Shown: piece after piece, positions 34,153 to 42,537 of the stretch
How the letters are laid out: each line of letters begins with the position of its first letter
How positions within the stretch are numbered: position 1 is the first letter of the stretch
NCBI GenBank assembly: GCA_017544165.1
Contig: JAFYER010000011.1
Span: forward strand, 1-51,174
Reading direction: 5' to 3'
DNA from: Bacilli bacterium
GTDB lineage: Bacteria; Bacillota_I; Bacilli_A; RF39; UBA660
DNA: 51,174 nt
The notes under the pieces: generated by a model
Seen by the model: the letters and a program-made list of their open reading frames with translations, nothing else
Told to the model about the DNA's origin: nothing
Database searches by the model: none
Program-made: the position numbers and the translations under genes

Positions 34153-35407
34153 GATGACCTCCAATTTTTTTATTTCTTTCAATAGCAGTAGAATCTTCGA
34201 GTAAGCATGATGCTTTTAAAAGACTATTTTTACCAAATCTTTGCTTAATTCTATCAATAGCTTCGTTGATATCTTCCTCATCTTTAATATCTTTATAGCT
34301 TGTAAACAAACTTAATTGAACTCCGACTTTTTCACAAAGTCCACCGCAACAAATGGAAACTTTGCGAATAGGTAATTCTTCATAAAATTTATCAAAAATA
34401 ATTTCACATGTATTTAAAATTTCTTTATTAGTATCAGTCGGAGCATCTAATTTTATCGTATGATAAAAACCACCACCAACATTTTTAGAGTAGCCAATTC
34501 CAAACCCAATAATCGTGCATTGTTTACTGCCTTTACGTAGTCGAGCAGTTAAAACTTCGACCATTTCGGAAATAATAATTTTAATATTTTGCGCATTATA
34601 ATCCTTAAATAAAACTTGGGAATGTGAAAATGATTTATCTTTGGGCATTACTTTATAATCGGAAATAACTGATAAATCAATTCCATTAGCGTGATTCCAA
34701 AGTTCAAGACCCATAACACCATATTTATCTTTTAAAATACCTCTTGGCGTTTTAGCTAAATCCTCAAGAGAGTAGATACCTATTTTATTTAAATTTTTTT
34801 CCATTCTAGAGCCAATTCCCCACATTTCACTAAGGGGACTAATCTTCCACAATTTTGTAGGAATGTCATCATAAGTCCATTTAGCAATGCAATCAGCATT
34901 ATGTTTGGCTTCAATATCCATAGATACTTTAGCAAGAAGCATATTAGGTCCAATGCCACATGTAGCAGTAAGGCCAGTTTTTTCTTTTATTTTATCTAAT
35001 ATTTCTAAAGCAAGTTCATAATCAGTTTTTTTATACATTTTTAAATAATGAGTGACATCTAAAAAACATTCGTCAATAGAGTAGATATGCAGGTCTTCTT
35101 CGGAAATATAATCAAGATATACCCCAATAACTTCTTTACTTTTTTTTATATATAAACTCATTCTTGGCATGGCAATATCATATTTTATGCCTTTAGGTAT
35201 TTCAAAAAGTCTTCCACGTGATTTAACTCCTTGTTTTTTTAAAAAAGGAGTTACCGCAAGAGTCATAGCACCATTTCCTTGATTTTTATTAGCTACCACC
35301 AAAGGATAAGAAAAAGGATCAAGACCACGCTCTACACATTCACATGATGCAAAGAAACTTTTTAAATCAATACATAAGATATTTCGGTTAATATAGATAT
35401 TTTCCAT
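34145..35407 (-). CDS. Y-family DNA polymerase (UvrX/UmuC type)
   Basis: This 420-residue lesion-bypass polymerase begins CIDLKSFFASCECVERGLDP, with the first catalytic Asp. YSIDECFLDVT carries the second acidic pair. ATCGIGPNMLLAKVSMDIEA and MWGIGSRMEKNLNKIGI (helix-hairpin-helix of the thumb) follow, then a little-finger domain (about 240-350). UvrX/YqjW-type proteins with YolD partners copy damaged DNA during the SOS response. An SOS-box match overlaps the expected transcription start. Confidence 0.92.
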   Translation of the reverse strand: MENIYINRNILCIDLKSFFASCECVERGLDPFSYPLVVANKNQGNGAMTLAVTPFLKKQGVKSRGRLFEIPKGIKYDIAMPRMSLYIKKSKEVIGVYLDYISEEDLHIYSIDECFLDVTHYLKMYKKTDYELALEILDKIKEKTGLTATCGIGPNMLLAKVSMDIEAKHNADCIAKWTYDDIPTKLWKISPLSEMWGIGSRMEKNLNKIGIYSLEDLAKTPRGILKDKYGVMGLELWNHANGIDLSVISDYKVMPKDKSFSHSQVLFKDYNAQNIKIIISEMVEVLTARLRKGSKQCTIIGFGIGYSKNVGGGFYHTIKLDAPTDTNKEILNTCEIIFDKFYEELPIRKVSICCGGLCEKVGVQLSLFTSYKDIKDEEDINEAIDRIKQRFGKNSLLKASCLLEDSTAIERNKKIGGHHA

Positions 35408-35419
35408 AATTATTCCTCA

Positions 35420-35445
35420 CAAACAAATGTTCTATAAAAATTATA
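35420..35445 (-). promoter_or_regulatory. SOS (LexA/DinR)-box match and -10 of the polymerase-yolD operon
   Basis: On the minus strand AGAACATTTGTTTG (35420-35433) matches the Gram-positive LexA site CGAACNNNNGTTCG at eight of ten fixed positions. TATAAT (35440-35445) lies just upstream, so LexA binding would cover the transcription start. Confidence 0.6.
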
Positions 35446-35508
35446 TATCAGGAATAAAAATATAGCAATTGGAAATTTTTATCATTTTAAAAAAATATAG
35501 TTTTTCCC

Positions 35509-35537
35509 TTGTTTAATCGTAATTTAAGTATTATAAT
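35509..35537 (+). promoter_or_regulatory. promoter of the T-box/serS operon
   Basis: TTGTTT (35509-35514), 17 bases, then TATAAT (35532-35537). It fits a leader starting near 35544. Confidence 0.6.
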
Positions 35538-35543
35538 TGTTTA

Positions 35544-35740
35544 TATAAATTGTTGACGAAAGACTAGTAATATAATTGATTTTTTAAAGAGAGTTCTTGG
35601 TTGGTGGGAAAGAATAAAAATAATTATACGAATCTCCTTTCTAGAGAGTTTAATAAACTACGGGTAATTCCGTTATCAAAAATCAAGTTAAATAAAGGAT
35701 GGTACCGTCTTAAGACTCCTTAATAGTGCCATCTTTTTTT
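35544..35740 (+). ncRNA. T-box leader (tRNA-Ser sensing) upstream of serS
   Basis: This roughly 200-base leader carries the T-box core AAAGGATGGTACCGTC (35694-35709). The terminator arm is GATGGTAC (35698-35705) paired with GTGCCATC (35726-35733), followed by seven T. Stem I features (GACTAGTAA near 35562, GGTTGGTGGGAAAG near 35603) lie upstream. GAATCTCC (about 35630) offers a UCU or UCC serine specifier. Uncharged tRNA-Ser would favour antitermination and raise DUF1653-serS expression. The specifier choice is inference. Confidence 0.88.
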
Positions 35741-35754
35741 ATTAGGAGGACATG

Positions 35755-35988
35755 ATGGAAAGAATTGTTAAAGCAGGTCAAAAATATAGACATTTTAAAG
35801 GTTATATTTGTGAAGTTTTATTACTTGCTAAGGATAGTGAAACAACGGAAGATGTCGTTGTTTATAATCATGATGGTCAAAATTGGGTAAGACCACTTGC
35901 GATGTTTCTCTCGGAAGTTGACCATGAAAAATATCCAGATGTTAAACAAAAATATCGTTTTGAATTAATAAAGGAGGAAGAAAAATGA
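35755..35988 (+). CDS. DUF1653 protein in the serS operon
   Basis: This 77-residue protein has GQKYRHFKGYICEVLLLA, VVYNHDGQNWVRPLAMF and YRFELI, the conserved blocks of the DUF1653 (SH3-like barrel) family. Function is unknown. The ATG at 35755 is preferred over 35752 because AGGAGGA needs about five bases of spacing. It lies between the T-box and serS and overlaps the serS start by four bases, so it is made together with seryl-tRNA synthetase under tRNA-Ser control. Confidence 0.85.
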   Translation: MERIVKAGQKYRHFKGYICEVLLLAKDSETTEDVVVYNHDGQNWVRPLAMFLSEVDHEKYPDVKQKYRFELIKEEEK

Positions 35989-37274
35989 TAGATATAAATT
36001 TAATAAGAGAAAATAGAGATTTAGTAAAAGAAAATATTAAAAAGAAATTTCAAGATGAAAAATTACCACTTGTTGATGAAGTATATGAAAAAGATATCAA
36101 ATATCGGGAAATAAAAGTTAAAGCCGATGATCTTCGAGCTGAAAGAAATAAAGTAAGTGATAATATTGGCTTATATGTACGTAATAAAGAAATGGATAAA
36201 GTAGAGGAAGCTAAAAAGCGTGTTAACGAAATAAATACGGAAATTTCTGAAATTGAAGTCGAAGAAGAAAGACTTGCTGCTCAAATAAAAGAAATTATGT
36301 TTACAATTCCCAATATTGTGGCACCCGATGTTCCAGTAGGGAAGGATGATAGCGAAAATGTCGAAGAAAAAGTCTTTGGTAATCCAAAGAAAGTAGATTA
36401 TGAAATACCTTATCATGCTGATATTATGGCTTCTTTTAATGGACTTGATAAAGATGCAGCTGGAAGAGTAACTGGTAATGGTTTTTATTATTTAATGGGT
36501 GATATAGCTCGCCTTCATTCAGCGGTTCTTGCTTATGCTAGAGACTTTATGATTGATAAAGGATTTACATACTGCATTCCACCATACATGATTAGAAGTG
36601 ACGCAGTTGATGGGGTTATGTCTTTTACGGAAAAAGAAAACATGATGTATAAAATCGAAGGTGAAGATTTATATCTAATTGGTACATCAGAACACTCAAT
36701 GATTGCTAAATTTAAAGATCAAATTTTAAAAGAAAGTGATTTACCGATAACCATGACTTCATATTCACCTTGCTTTAGAAAAGAAGTGGGTGCTCATGGC
36801 ATCGAAGAAAAAGGTGTATATCGAATTCACCAATTTGAAAAACAAGAAATGATTGTTGTATGTAAACCTGAAGATAGTGAAAAATGGTATGATAAGATGT
36901 GGAATTTTTCAGTGGAATTATTCTTATCGTTAAATATTCCCGTTCGTAAACTTGTTTGCTGTACTGGCGACCTTGCTGATTTAAAATATCGTTCATGTGA
37001 TATAGAGGCATGGAGTCCAAGACAAAATAAATTCTTTGAGGTTTGTTCTTGTTCCAACTTAACTGATGCTCAAGCAAGAAGATTAGGCATTCGTTATAAG
37101 GATGAAAATGGCAATAAAGTATTTGCTCATACATTAAATAATACAGTAATAGCTCCACCTAGAATGTTAATTGCTTTCTTAGAAAACAATTACAATGAAG
37201 ATGGCTCTGTTGATATACCCGAGGTTTTAAGACCATATATGGGTGGGAAAAACAAGTTAGAACCAATAAAATAG
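35985..37274 (+). CDS. serS: Seryl-tRNA synthetase
   Basis: This 429-residue class II synthetase charges tRNA-Ser (and tRNA-Sec where present). The N-terminal coiled-coil arm is residues 30-105. The catalytic core includes FRKEVGAHGIEEKGVYRIHQFEKQE (motif 2, around 263-287) and NNTVIAPPRMLIAFLENN (motif 3). Length matches the family (about 420-430). AGGAGG is eight bases before the ATG. Expression is set by the upstream T-box. A terminator follows at 37282-37307. Confidence 0.97.
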   Translation: MIDINLIRENRDLVKENIKKKFQDEKLPLVDEVYEKDIKYREIKVKADDLRAERNKVSDNIGLYVRNKEMDKVEEAKKRVNEINTEISEIEVEEERLAAQIKEIMFTIPNIVAPDVPVGKDDSENVEEKVFGNPKKVDYEIPYHADIMASFNGLDKDAAGRVTGNGFYYLMGDIARLHSAVLAYARDFMIDKGFTYCIPPYMIRSDAVDGVMSFTEKENMMYKIEGEDLYLIGTSEHSMIAKFKDQILKESDLPITMTSYSPCFRKEVGAHGIEEKGVYRIHQFEKQEMIVVCKPEDSEKWYDKMWNFSVELFLSLNIPVRKLVCCTGDLADLKYRSCDIEAWSPRQNKFFEVCSCSNLTDAQARRLGIRYKDENGNKVFAHTLNNTVIAPPRMLIAFLENNYNEDGSVDIPEVLRPYMGGKNKLEPIK

Positions 37275-37281
37275 AATGTAT

Positions 37282-37307
37282 AAAGGTGCTTTTTACGCAT
37301 CTTTTTT
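37282..37307 (+). terminator. terminator after serS
   Basis: AAAGGTGC / GCATCTTT (one G-U pair) is followed by a T run. Confidence 0.8.
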
Positions 37308-37380
37308 ATTGCTATATTGAAAAAATGAAAGTTTCAAACAAAAAAAATGGTATAATTATTCATGATAGAGGTAAAGTAAT

Positions 37381-37938
37381 ATGAAATTAAAACCATTTTT
37401 AATATTTTTAGTTATTTTTACAATTTGTTATATTATCTTTTTCATTGTGTATGATTTTTTAGTATCATTTATTACCACAAAAAGAGAGTTAAAACAAGCA
37501 AATAAATTAATAAATGATAATGATTTTCAAAAATTTGCTAACTTTTATGGTATTCAATCTTCTGTTACAAAGGATGTAATCAAACAAATATATAAATATT
37601 ATAATGATGAAAAAGATCATAGGATATCAAGCGAAGCTGCCTATTATAATGTAAGTAATATGGAATATGTTATAATCATATTATATTTAGAATATTTAGA
37701 TTTATTATTTGAGGAATCAGTTTACTTAAAAAGTGACATGATTAGTACTCCTTCACTTCAAGAAGATGCACTTAGAAAAAAATATGTTGTTTATTTACAC
37801 GAAAAAAAAGATTTAGAAACAATAACGTCTCTTTTAGGAGATACTGCTAGAAATGATCTTGCATTTTTAGATAGTATTTTTATAATACCTGGAGTTAGAT
37901 TTATTAATTCTAAACTTTATTATTATGGTGATTTATGA
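37381..37938 (+). CDS. Unknown protein with N-terminal membrane anchor
   Basis: This 185-residue protein has one strong hydrophobic segment at residues 6-30 and then a charged helical domain with many Tyr and Asp residues. I recognise no family. Its stop overlaps the start of the transglutaminase-like gene (ATGA at 37935-37938), so the two are co-translated and probably work together at the membrane. TGGTATAAT about 30 bases upstream is a likely extended -10. Absence of Cys clusters or repeats gives no further clue. Confidence 0.7.
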   Translation: MKLKPFLIFLVIFTICYIIFFIVYDFLVSFITTKRELKQANKLINDNDFQKFANFYGIQSSVTKDVIKQIYKYYNDEKDHRISSEAAYYNVSNMEYVIIILYLEYLDLLFEESVYLKSDMISTPSLQEDALRKKYVVYLHEKKDLETITSLLGDTARNDLAFLDSIFIIPGVRFINSKLYYYGDL

Positions 37939-38801
37939 AAAAGAAAAGAGTAGTTTTTTATTTTGCTTTAATTATCTTTATGACCATTTTTAATTTCTAT
38001 CTTAGACCAGTAAAAGGAAATCCTTTGATAGATAATGATTATAAAAATAGCTCTAGTTATATTAATAATTTATATAAAAGTGATGAATATTTTAAAAATA
38101 AATTATTAAAAGAAAGTGATTATCATATATATGATGAAATTATTGAAAATTCAGTTAATGACGAATATGAAGTTACAATCGAGTGTAATAAGGAATGTGG
38201 AGATGTTTTTTCAAATGCTTATAAAGCAGTTTATTTAGACCATCCAGAATTACTAAGCTTTTTAGGCATAAGCAGTTATCGTAAAGAGGGAACTAAGATA
38301 GTTTATAAAAATTATGAAAGCTTAGGTAAAATTAAAAGCCTACTTGGCACAATGAGGATTGAAAGAGTAATTGATAATGTTCGTAGTGATACTATGAATA
38401 TGTCAGATAAAGAGAAAATATTATATGTTTATAATTATGTAGCATCCCATAAATATGATAATTTTTTTAAACTATCTGGAGTAAACCAATCTATATATAG
38501 TTTTTTTACAAAAGGTAGCTCTGTATGCGCCGGTTTTGCTAAAGTATCGCAAATTCTTTTTCAAAATATCGGTATTAATTCATATTTAGTTTTGTCGTCA
38601 AATCATATGTGGAATTATGTTGAATATGAAGGAAAATATTACATATTTGATGCCACGATGGGAGCATCTTTAGCAAATAATCATGCAATGTTTTATGATG
38701 GACTTGGTAGAACAACTACTGGAGCACAAAAGGGATTATTTAGTGAATATTATCCAAAAATAGAAACTAAAACAACCTTAAAGGAAATTTTTGGAATATA
38801 A
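37935..38801 (+). CDS. Membrane-anchored transglutaminase-like protease-fold protein
   Basis: This 288-residue protein has a signal anchor at about residues 5-22. The C-terminal half is a transglutaminase-like domain with the triad Cys (GSSVCAGFAKVSQILF), His (SSNHMWNYV) and Asp (YYIFDATMG). Such extracytoplasmic domains act as peptidases or amide-crosslinking enzymes, often on the cell wall. It is coupled to the anchored protein upstream, a natural candidate partner. Substrate is unknown. Confidence 0.78.
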   Translation: MKKKRVVFYFALIIFMTIFNFYLRPVKGNPLIDNDYKNSSSYINNLYKSDEYFKNKLLKESDYHIYDEIIENSVNDEYEVTIECNKECGDVFSNAYKAVYLDHPELLSFLGISSYRKEGTKIVYKNYESLGKIKSLLGTMRIERVIDNVRSDTMNMSDKEKILYVYNYVASHKYDNFFKLSGVNQSIYSFFTKGSSVCAGFAKVSQILFQNIGINSYLVLSSNHMWNYVEYEGKYYIFDATMGASLANNHAMFYDGLGRTTTGAQKGLFSEYYPKIETKTTLKEIFGI

Positions 38802-38811
38802 CTAGCGTTTT

Positions 38812-38840
38812 TTGACAAATATTTAAATTAAGTATATAAT
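38812..38840 (+). promoter_or_regulatory. consensus housekeeping promoter
   Basis: TTGACA (38812-38817), exactly 17 bases, then TATAAT (38835-38840): a full consensus match, driving the 3D-domain protein and ksgA. Confidence 0.85.
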
Positions 38841-38865
38841 TTTTATGTATCAATTAAGAGGTTAT

Positions 38866-39411
38866 ATGAAAAAATTTTTAAATATTATTAAAAGTCTTAT
38901 ATTGGTTTTAGTAGTATTTTTAAGTACTACAAGCAATGGTAATTTTGAGTCAAAAGTAAAAAACGATAATTTAAATAAAACAGTTAATTTATCTAAAATG
39001 GCTTTAAAAGTATCAGAATTTAATTATGATTTATTATATAGCGCCAAGGATACTTATACTGGTGATTTAACTGGTTATGCATATAACTGCCCTTTATGTA
39101 ATGGTCATTTAGCATGTTTAAGTAGATATAATATAATGGATGGAACTACAACTTATCAAGATGCAGATTATGGTATTGTTAATATTGTAGCCTCTAGTGC
39201 CAATTTGCCATGTGGATCAATAATTAGATTTAATTCTGAAAGAATTTCTTCAACGCCAGTATATGCAATTGTTTTAGACCGCGGTGTTTTAGGCAATGCA
39301 ATAGATTTACTATCGGAAAGTGAAGAGTATGCTTCAAAATATATAGGCAGATCATCAATTACTTATGATGTTTTAAGAAGTGGATGGGAAACACCATCAT
39401 ATGCAAGCTAA
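38866..39411 (+). CDS. 3D-domain (YabE/YocH-like) exported protein
   Basis: This 181-residue protein has a signal peptide of about 25 residues. Its C-terminal half has the double-psi beta-barrel pattern of 3D-domain proteins (TGYAYNCPLCNG, ANLPCGSIIRF, YAIVLDRGVLGNAIDLL), related to lytic transglycosylase/RpfB-type wall enzymes. The conserved Asp trio is visible as D-R-G, D-L-L and an earlier D. In Bacillus yabE lies just before rnmV-ksgA, and the same link is kept here. The start at 38866 follows AAGAGG; the ATG at 38845 sits only five bases after the -10. Confidence 0.7.
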   Translation: MKKFLNIIKSLILVLVVFLSTTSNGNFESKVKNDNLNKTVNLSKMALKVSEFNYDLLYSAKDTYTGDLTGYAYNCPLCNGHLACLSRYNIMDGTTTYQDADYGIVNIVASSANLPCGSIIRFNSERISSTPVYAIVLDRGVLGNAIDLLSESEEYASKYIGRSSITYDVLRSGWETPSYAS

Positions 39412-40174
39412 AAAATCTTTAGGTCAAAACTTTTTAAAAAATGATACTATTATTCAAAAAATAGTATCTTTATTTATGCCTAAAGAAAATGATTTAATTA
39501 TTGAAATAGGCCCAGGAAGAGGGGCGTTAACTAAAAAGCTTTGTAATCTTCCTAGCAAACTTATCTGTATTGAAATTGATGAAGATATGCATGAATATTT
39601 AGATAGGTTTGAATCGGATAACTGCCATATTATTTATGATGATATTTTAAATAATAATTTAAATGATGCATTAAAAGACTACAGTTATGATAATTTATAT
39701 GTTATTGGGAATTTGCCATACTATATTACAAGCCCTATTATAACTCATTTGATTAATAGTGGTGTTAATATTAAAGAAATGGTGTTTATGGTTCAAAATG
39801 AGGTAGCTAATCGCTTTTGTTCGACACCGGGAAATAGAGAATATGGATATGTTACGCTTTTTATAAACTATTATTATGATGTAAAAAAAGAATTATTTGT
39901 CTCTAAAGATAATTTTAATCCCGTTCCTAAAGTTGATAGCGCTGTTATTAAACTGACTAAAAAAAATATTAATTATGATATTGATGAATCAAAATACTTT
40001 AATTTTTTAAAAAAAGCTTTTCAACACAAAAGAAAGACTTTAAAAAATAATTTAACTGGATATGACTTTAATGTAATAAAAAACGTTTTATTAACTAACA
40101 ATCTTGATGAAAGAGCAAGACCTGAAGATATATCACAGGAAATATTTTTAGAAATATTTAAGTCTATTTTTTAA
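39401..40174 (+). CDS. rsmA: 16S rRNA dimethyladenosine transferase KsgA/RsmA
   Basis: This 257-residue SAM-dependent enzyme dimethylates two adjacent adenines near the 3' end of 16S rRNA late in 30S assembly. KKSLGQNFLKN, IEIGPGRGALTKKL (SAM-binding), GNLPYYITSPII (the NLPY catalytic motif) and FQHKRKTLKNNL are all present. The start at 39401 lies inside the end of the preceding gene and matches the usual N-terminus. A frame from 39380 would add seven non-conserved residues. Confidence 0.95.
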   Translation: MQAKKSLGQNFLKNDTIIQKIVSLFMPKENDLIIEIGPGRGALTKKLCNLPSKLICIEIDEDMHEYLDRFESDNCHIIYDDILNNNLNDALKDYSYDNLYVIGNLPYYITSPIITHLINSGVNIKEMVFMVQNEVANRFCSTPGNREYGYVTLFINYYYDVKKELFVSKDNFNPVPKVDSAVIKLTKKNINYDIDESKYFNFLKKAFQHKRKTLKNNLTGYDFNVIKNVLLTNNLDERARPEDISQEIFLEIFKSIF

Positions 40175-40214
40175 ATTTATTTGATATAATATTATCTCGT
40201 TAGGGGATACGTCA

Positions 40215-40868
40215 ATGTTTATCGATATTATACCGGAAAATACAGATGTTTTATATTCTACAGATTACGCTATAAATGGCTGTAATCTTTATTTGTATTT
40301 TGCCAAAATGAAAACTTCTGGTAAATATAACTATTTTTTTAAAGTTTACAAAAAAGAAAATGGCATTGATATATGCCTAGGATATATATATTTTACAATT
40401 AGCAAGGAAGAACATAATAGCAATTTTATTGGACTTTATATAAAACCCGAATATCGTTCTTTAGGTATTTCTTCTTTTTTAGTATCACAATGGATTCATT
40501 TTTGCTTTAATGAAGGTCTTGATTTTCTTGGAACAGTAAAAAAGCAAAGAAAACCTTTCTTAGTTTATTTAGTTAAAACTTTTGGATTTGAAATACTTGA
40601 TCTTTCTTGTTACGAAAAATATGATGATACAATTTATATTTGCCGTAAAACTGGTGATAATCGTAAATTATTATTATTCCAAAATGATGATAAGAAAAAC
40701 GCGTTTATGAGTAGTAATATTGCTACTTCAGATAGTTATGCTGTAGTAAATCCGGAAGATGATTATGAAGTTCTTGATAGAGTAATGCTAATGCGCAAAC
40801 TCCAAATGAAAGAACGTATTACTGCAGAAAATAAAGTAAATATAGTTTTAAAAAGAAGCAAAAAATAA
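40215..40868 (+). CDS. GNAT-like acetyltransferase
   Basis: This 217-residue protein has, at residues about 75-100, GLYIKPEYRSLGISSFLVSQW, with the R-x-x-G-x-S acetyl-CoA loop of the GNAT fold. KTFGFEILDLSCY fits the last strand. The C-terminal 70 residues are charged and unlike the fold's usual end. The substrate is unknown. The SD is AGGGGA, and TATAAT (40185-40190) lies upstream. Confidence 0.62.
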   Translation: MFIDIIPENTDVLYSTDYAINGCNLYLYFAKMKTSGKYNYFFKVYKKENGIDICLGYIYFTISKEEHNSNFIGLYIKPEYRSLGISSFLVSQWIHFCFNEGLDFLGTVKKQRKPFLVYLVKTFGFEILDLSCYEKYDDTIYICRKTGDNRKLLLFQNDDKKNAFMSSNIATSDSYAVVNPEDDYEVLDRVMLMRKLQMKERITAENKVNIVLKRSKK

Positions 40869-40872
40869 CTAG

Positions 40873-40893
40873 TTTTGTCGCTATTTGTCGAAA
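40873..40893 (+). promoter_or_regulatory. tandem Spo0A-box-like sites
   Basis: TTTTGTCGCT (40873-40882) and the perfect 0A-box TTTGTCGAAA (40884-40893) are one DNA turn apart, between the GNAT stop and the following terminator hairpin. A regulatory role is not demonstrated. Confidence 0.35.
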
Positions 40894-40914
40894 GCCTTGA
40901 TTAGGCTTTTTTTA
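40891..40914 (+). terminator. terminator after the GNAT gene
   Basis: AAAGCCT / AGGCTTT (40891-40897, 40903-40909) is followed by a T run. Confidence 0.8.
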
Positions 40915-40932
40915 TGTGTATAATTACTTTTT

Positions 40933-41054
40933 GAAAGCGGGTTTTGGGGAATTATCAACACAATAGTCCTATTTTAATTATATTATTCATACACTGTATA
41001 CCCTTATTATTTTTTATTACTCCTTATAAAGGAATGAGCCTCAAAACCCCTTTC
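40933..41054. repeat. 122-base element closed by a 16-17-bp imperfect inverted repeat
   Basis: GAAAGCGGGTTTTGGGG (40933-40949) can pair with CCTCAAAACCCCTTTC (41039-41054) apart from one bulged or mismatched base near the outer end and one G-U. The ends are GC-rich for this genome; the interior is AT-rich, with an inner hairpin TCCTT/AAGGA. It could be a structured RNA or a short MITE-like element. No reading frame fills it. Confidence 0.5.
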
Positions 41055-41098
41055 AATTTATTTGATGATTTGCTATAATACGGCATGGAAGTGGTTTT

Positions 41099-42505
41099 GT
41101 GAAATTACCAAATTATAATGATGCCAAAAATAGAGAAAAAGTCGATGTTAAATATTTAGATATAAATATCAAATATGATGCCATTTATCAAGGCAAAAAG
41201 TATTTCTTAAGAACATATGGTTGTCAAATGAATGTGCATGATAGTGAGCAAATAAAAGCATATATGCAAATGCTTGGAATGACAAACGTTGAAAAGCTGG
41301 AAGAAGCAGATGTTGTAATTTTAAATACTTGTGCTATTAGAGAAAATGCTCATGATAAAGTATTTGGATATTTGGGTAGGTGTAAGCATCTTAAAAAAGA
41401 AAAACCAAATTTAATCATTGCCATTACTGGTTGTATGGCTGGTCAAGAGGATGTCATCGAAGATATTCAAAAAAATCATAAATATGTTGATATAATTGTT
41501 GGTACCAATAATTTATATGATTTGCCTAAATTACTTATTGAAAAAAGTTCAAAACAAAATATTGAAGTATACTCAAATAGTGATATTGTTCCTGAGAATA
41601 TCAATTATGAAAGGGATTCTAAAATATGTGCTTGGGTAAATATCATGTATGGATGTGATAAGTTTTGTACTTATTGTATAGTTCCTTTTACAAGGGGTAG
41701 AGAACGTAGTCGCAAAATGGAAGAAGTATTAGAAGAATGTAAATGTTTAGTGGATAATAATTATCAAGAAATCACTTTACTTGGCCAAAATGTTAACGCA
41801 TATGGAAATGATTTGCATCTTGATTATGATTTTGCTGATTTACTTGAAAATGTTGCTAAACTAGGTATACCTAGACTACGCTTTGTTACATCTCATCCGT
41901 GGAATTTTACTGATAAAATGATTGATGTTATAGCTAAATATGATAATATCATGCCTTATATTCATTTACCTATACAGTCAGGTAGTGACAAAATACTTAA
42001 GAAAATGAATCGAAGATATACTGCAAAAGAGTACATGGATTTATTTAATAAAATGAAAGAAAAAATACCAAATGTGGCGATAACAACTGATATAATAGTT
42101 GGCTTTCCTGGTGAAACAGAAGAAGATTTTCAAAAAACAATTGATATGGTTAATTTTTGTAAATATGATGGAGCATATACTTTTATTTATTCGGAAAGAA
42201 AGGGTACTGCTTCCTCTTATATGAAAGATGACGTAACTAGTGAAGAAAAAGAGGAACGTTTACACCGTTTAAATGAAGTTGTTAATAAATATTCAAAAGA
42301 AAGTAATATGAAACTCTTAAATAAAATAGTTAAAGTATTAGTTATTGGAAAATCAGTTAAGGATGATAATAAAGTATATGGCTATACTGATACAATGAAA
42401 CTTGTCAATATCGATGCAAGTGATGATGTTATTGGCAAAATAGTAGATGTAAAAATAACTGATGCTAAAAGTTTTAGTATTGATGGTGTAATTACGGAAA
42501 AATAA
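41099..42505 (+). CDS. miaB: tRNA-2-methylthio-N6-dimethylallyladenosine synthase MiaB
   Basis: This 468-residue radical-SAM methylthiotransferase modifies A37 of tRNAs reading UNN codons. The N-terminal UPF0004 domain holds the auxiliary cluster Cys residues (YGCQMNVHDSE, NTCAIRENA, TGCMA). The radical-SAM motif is YGCDKFCTYCIVPFTRGRE. QSGSDKILKKMNRRYTA and a C-terminal TRAM domain (about 400-468) follow. The start is GTG at 41099, with GGAAGTGG upstream and TATAAT at 41074-41079. Confidence 0.96.
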   Translation: MKLPNYNDAKNREKVDVKYLDINIKYDAIYQGKKYFLRTYGCQMNVHDSEQIKAYMQMLGMTNVEKLEEADVVILNTCAIRENAHDKVFGYLGRCKHLKKEKPNLIIAITGCMAGQEDVIEDIQKNHKYVDIIVGTNNLYDLPKLLIEKSSKQNIEVYSNSDIVPENINYERDSKICAWVNIMYGCDKFCTYCIVPFTRGRERSRKMEEVLEECKCLVDNNYQEITLLGQNVNAYGNDLHLDYDFADLLENVAKLGIPRLRFVTSHPWNFTDKMIDVIAKYDNIMPYIHLPIQSGSDKILKKMNRRYTAKEYMDLFNKMKEKIPNVAITTDIIVGFPGETEEDFQKTIDMVNFCKYDGAYTFIYSERKGTASSYMKDDVTSEEKEERLHRLNEVVNKYSKESNMKLLNKIVKVLVIGKSVKDDNKVYGYTDTMKLVNIDASDDVIGKIVDVKITDAKSFSIDGVITEK

Positions 42506-42506
42506 A

Positions 42507-42537
42507 AACCTTCGCATTAATAAGCGAAGGCTTTTTT
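42507..42537. terminator. bidirectional terminator between convergent genes
   Basis: A 7-bp stem CCTTCGC / GCGAAGG (42509-42515, 42524-42530) has T runs on both strands. It ends miaB on plus and the unknown gene on minus. Confidence 0.88.

Noticed and set aside
36775-37158. Long minus-strand frames inside serS
   Set aside because: They mirror a highly conserved coding region; no SD and no family.
40933-41054. CRISPR repeat, tracrRNA, 6S RNA or tmRNA
   Set aside because: There is only one inverted pair, no spacer-repeat array, no cas genes and none of the conserved sequences of those RNAs.
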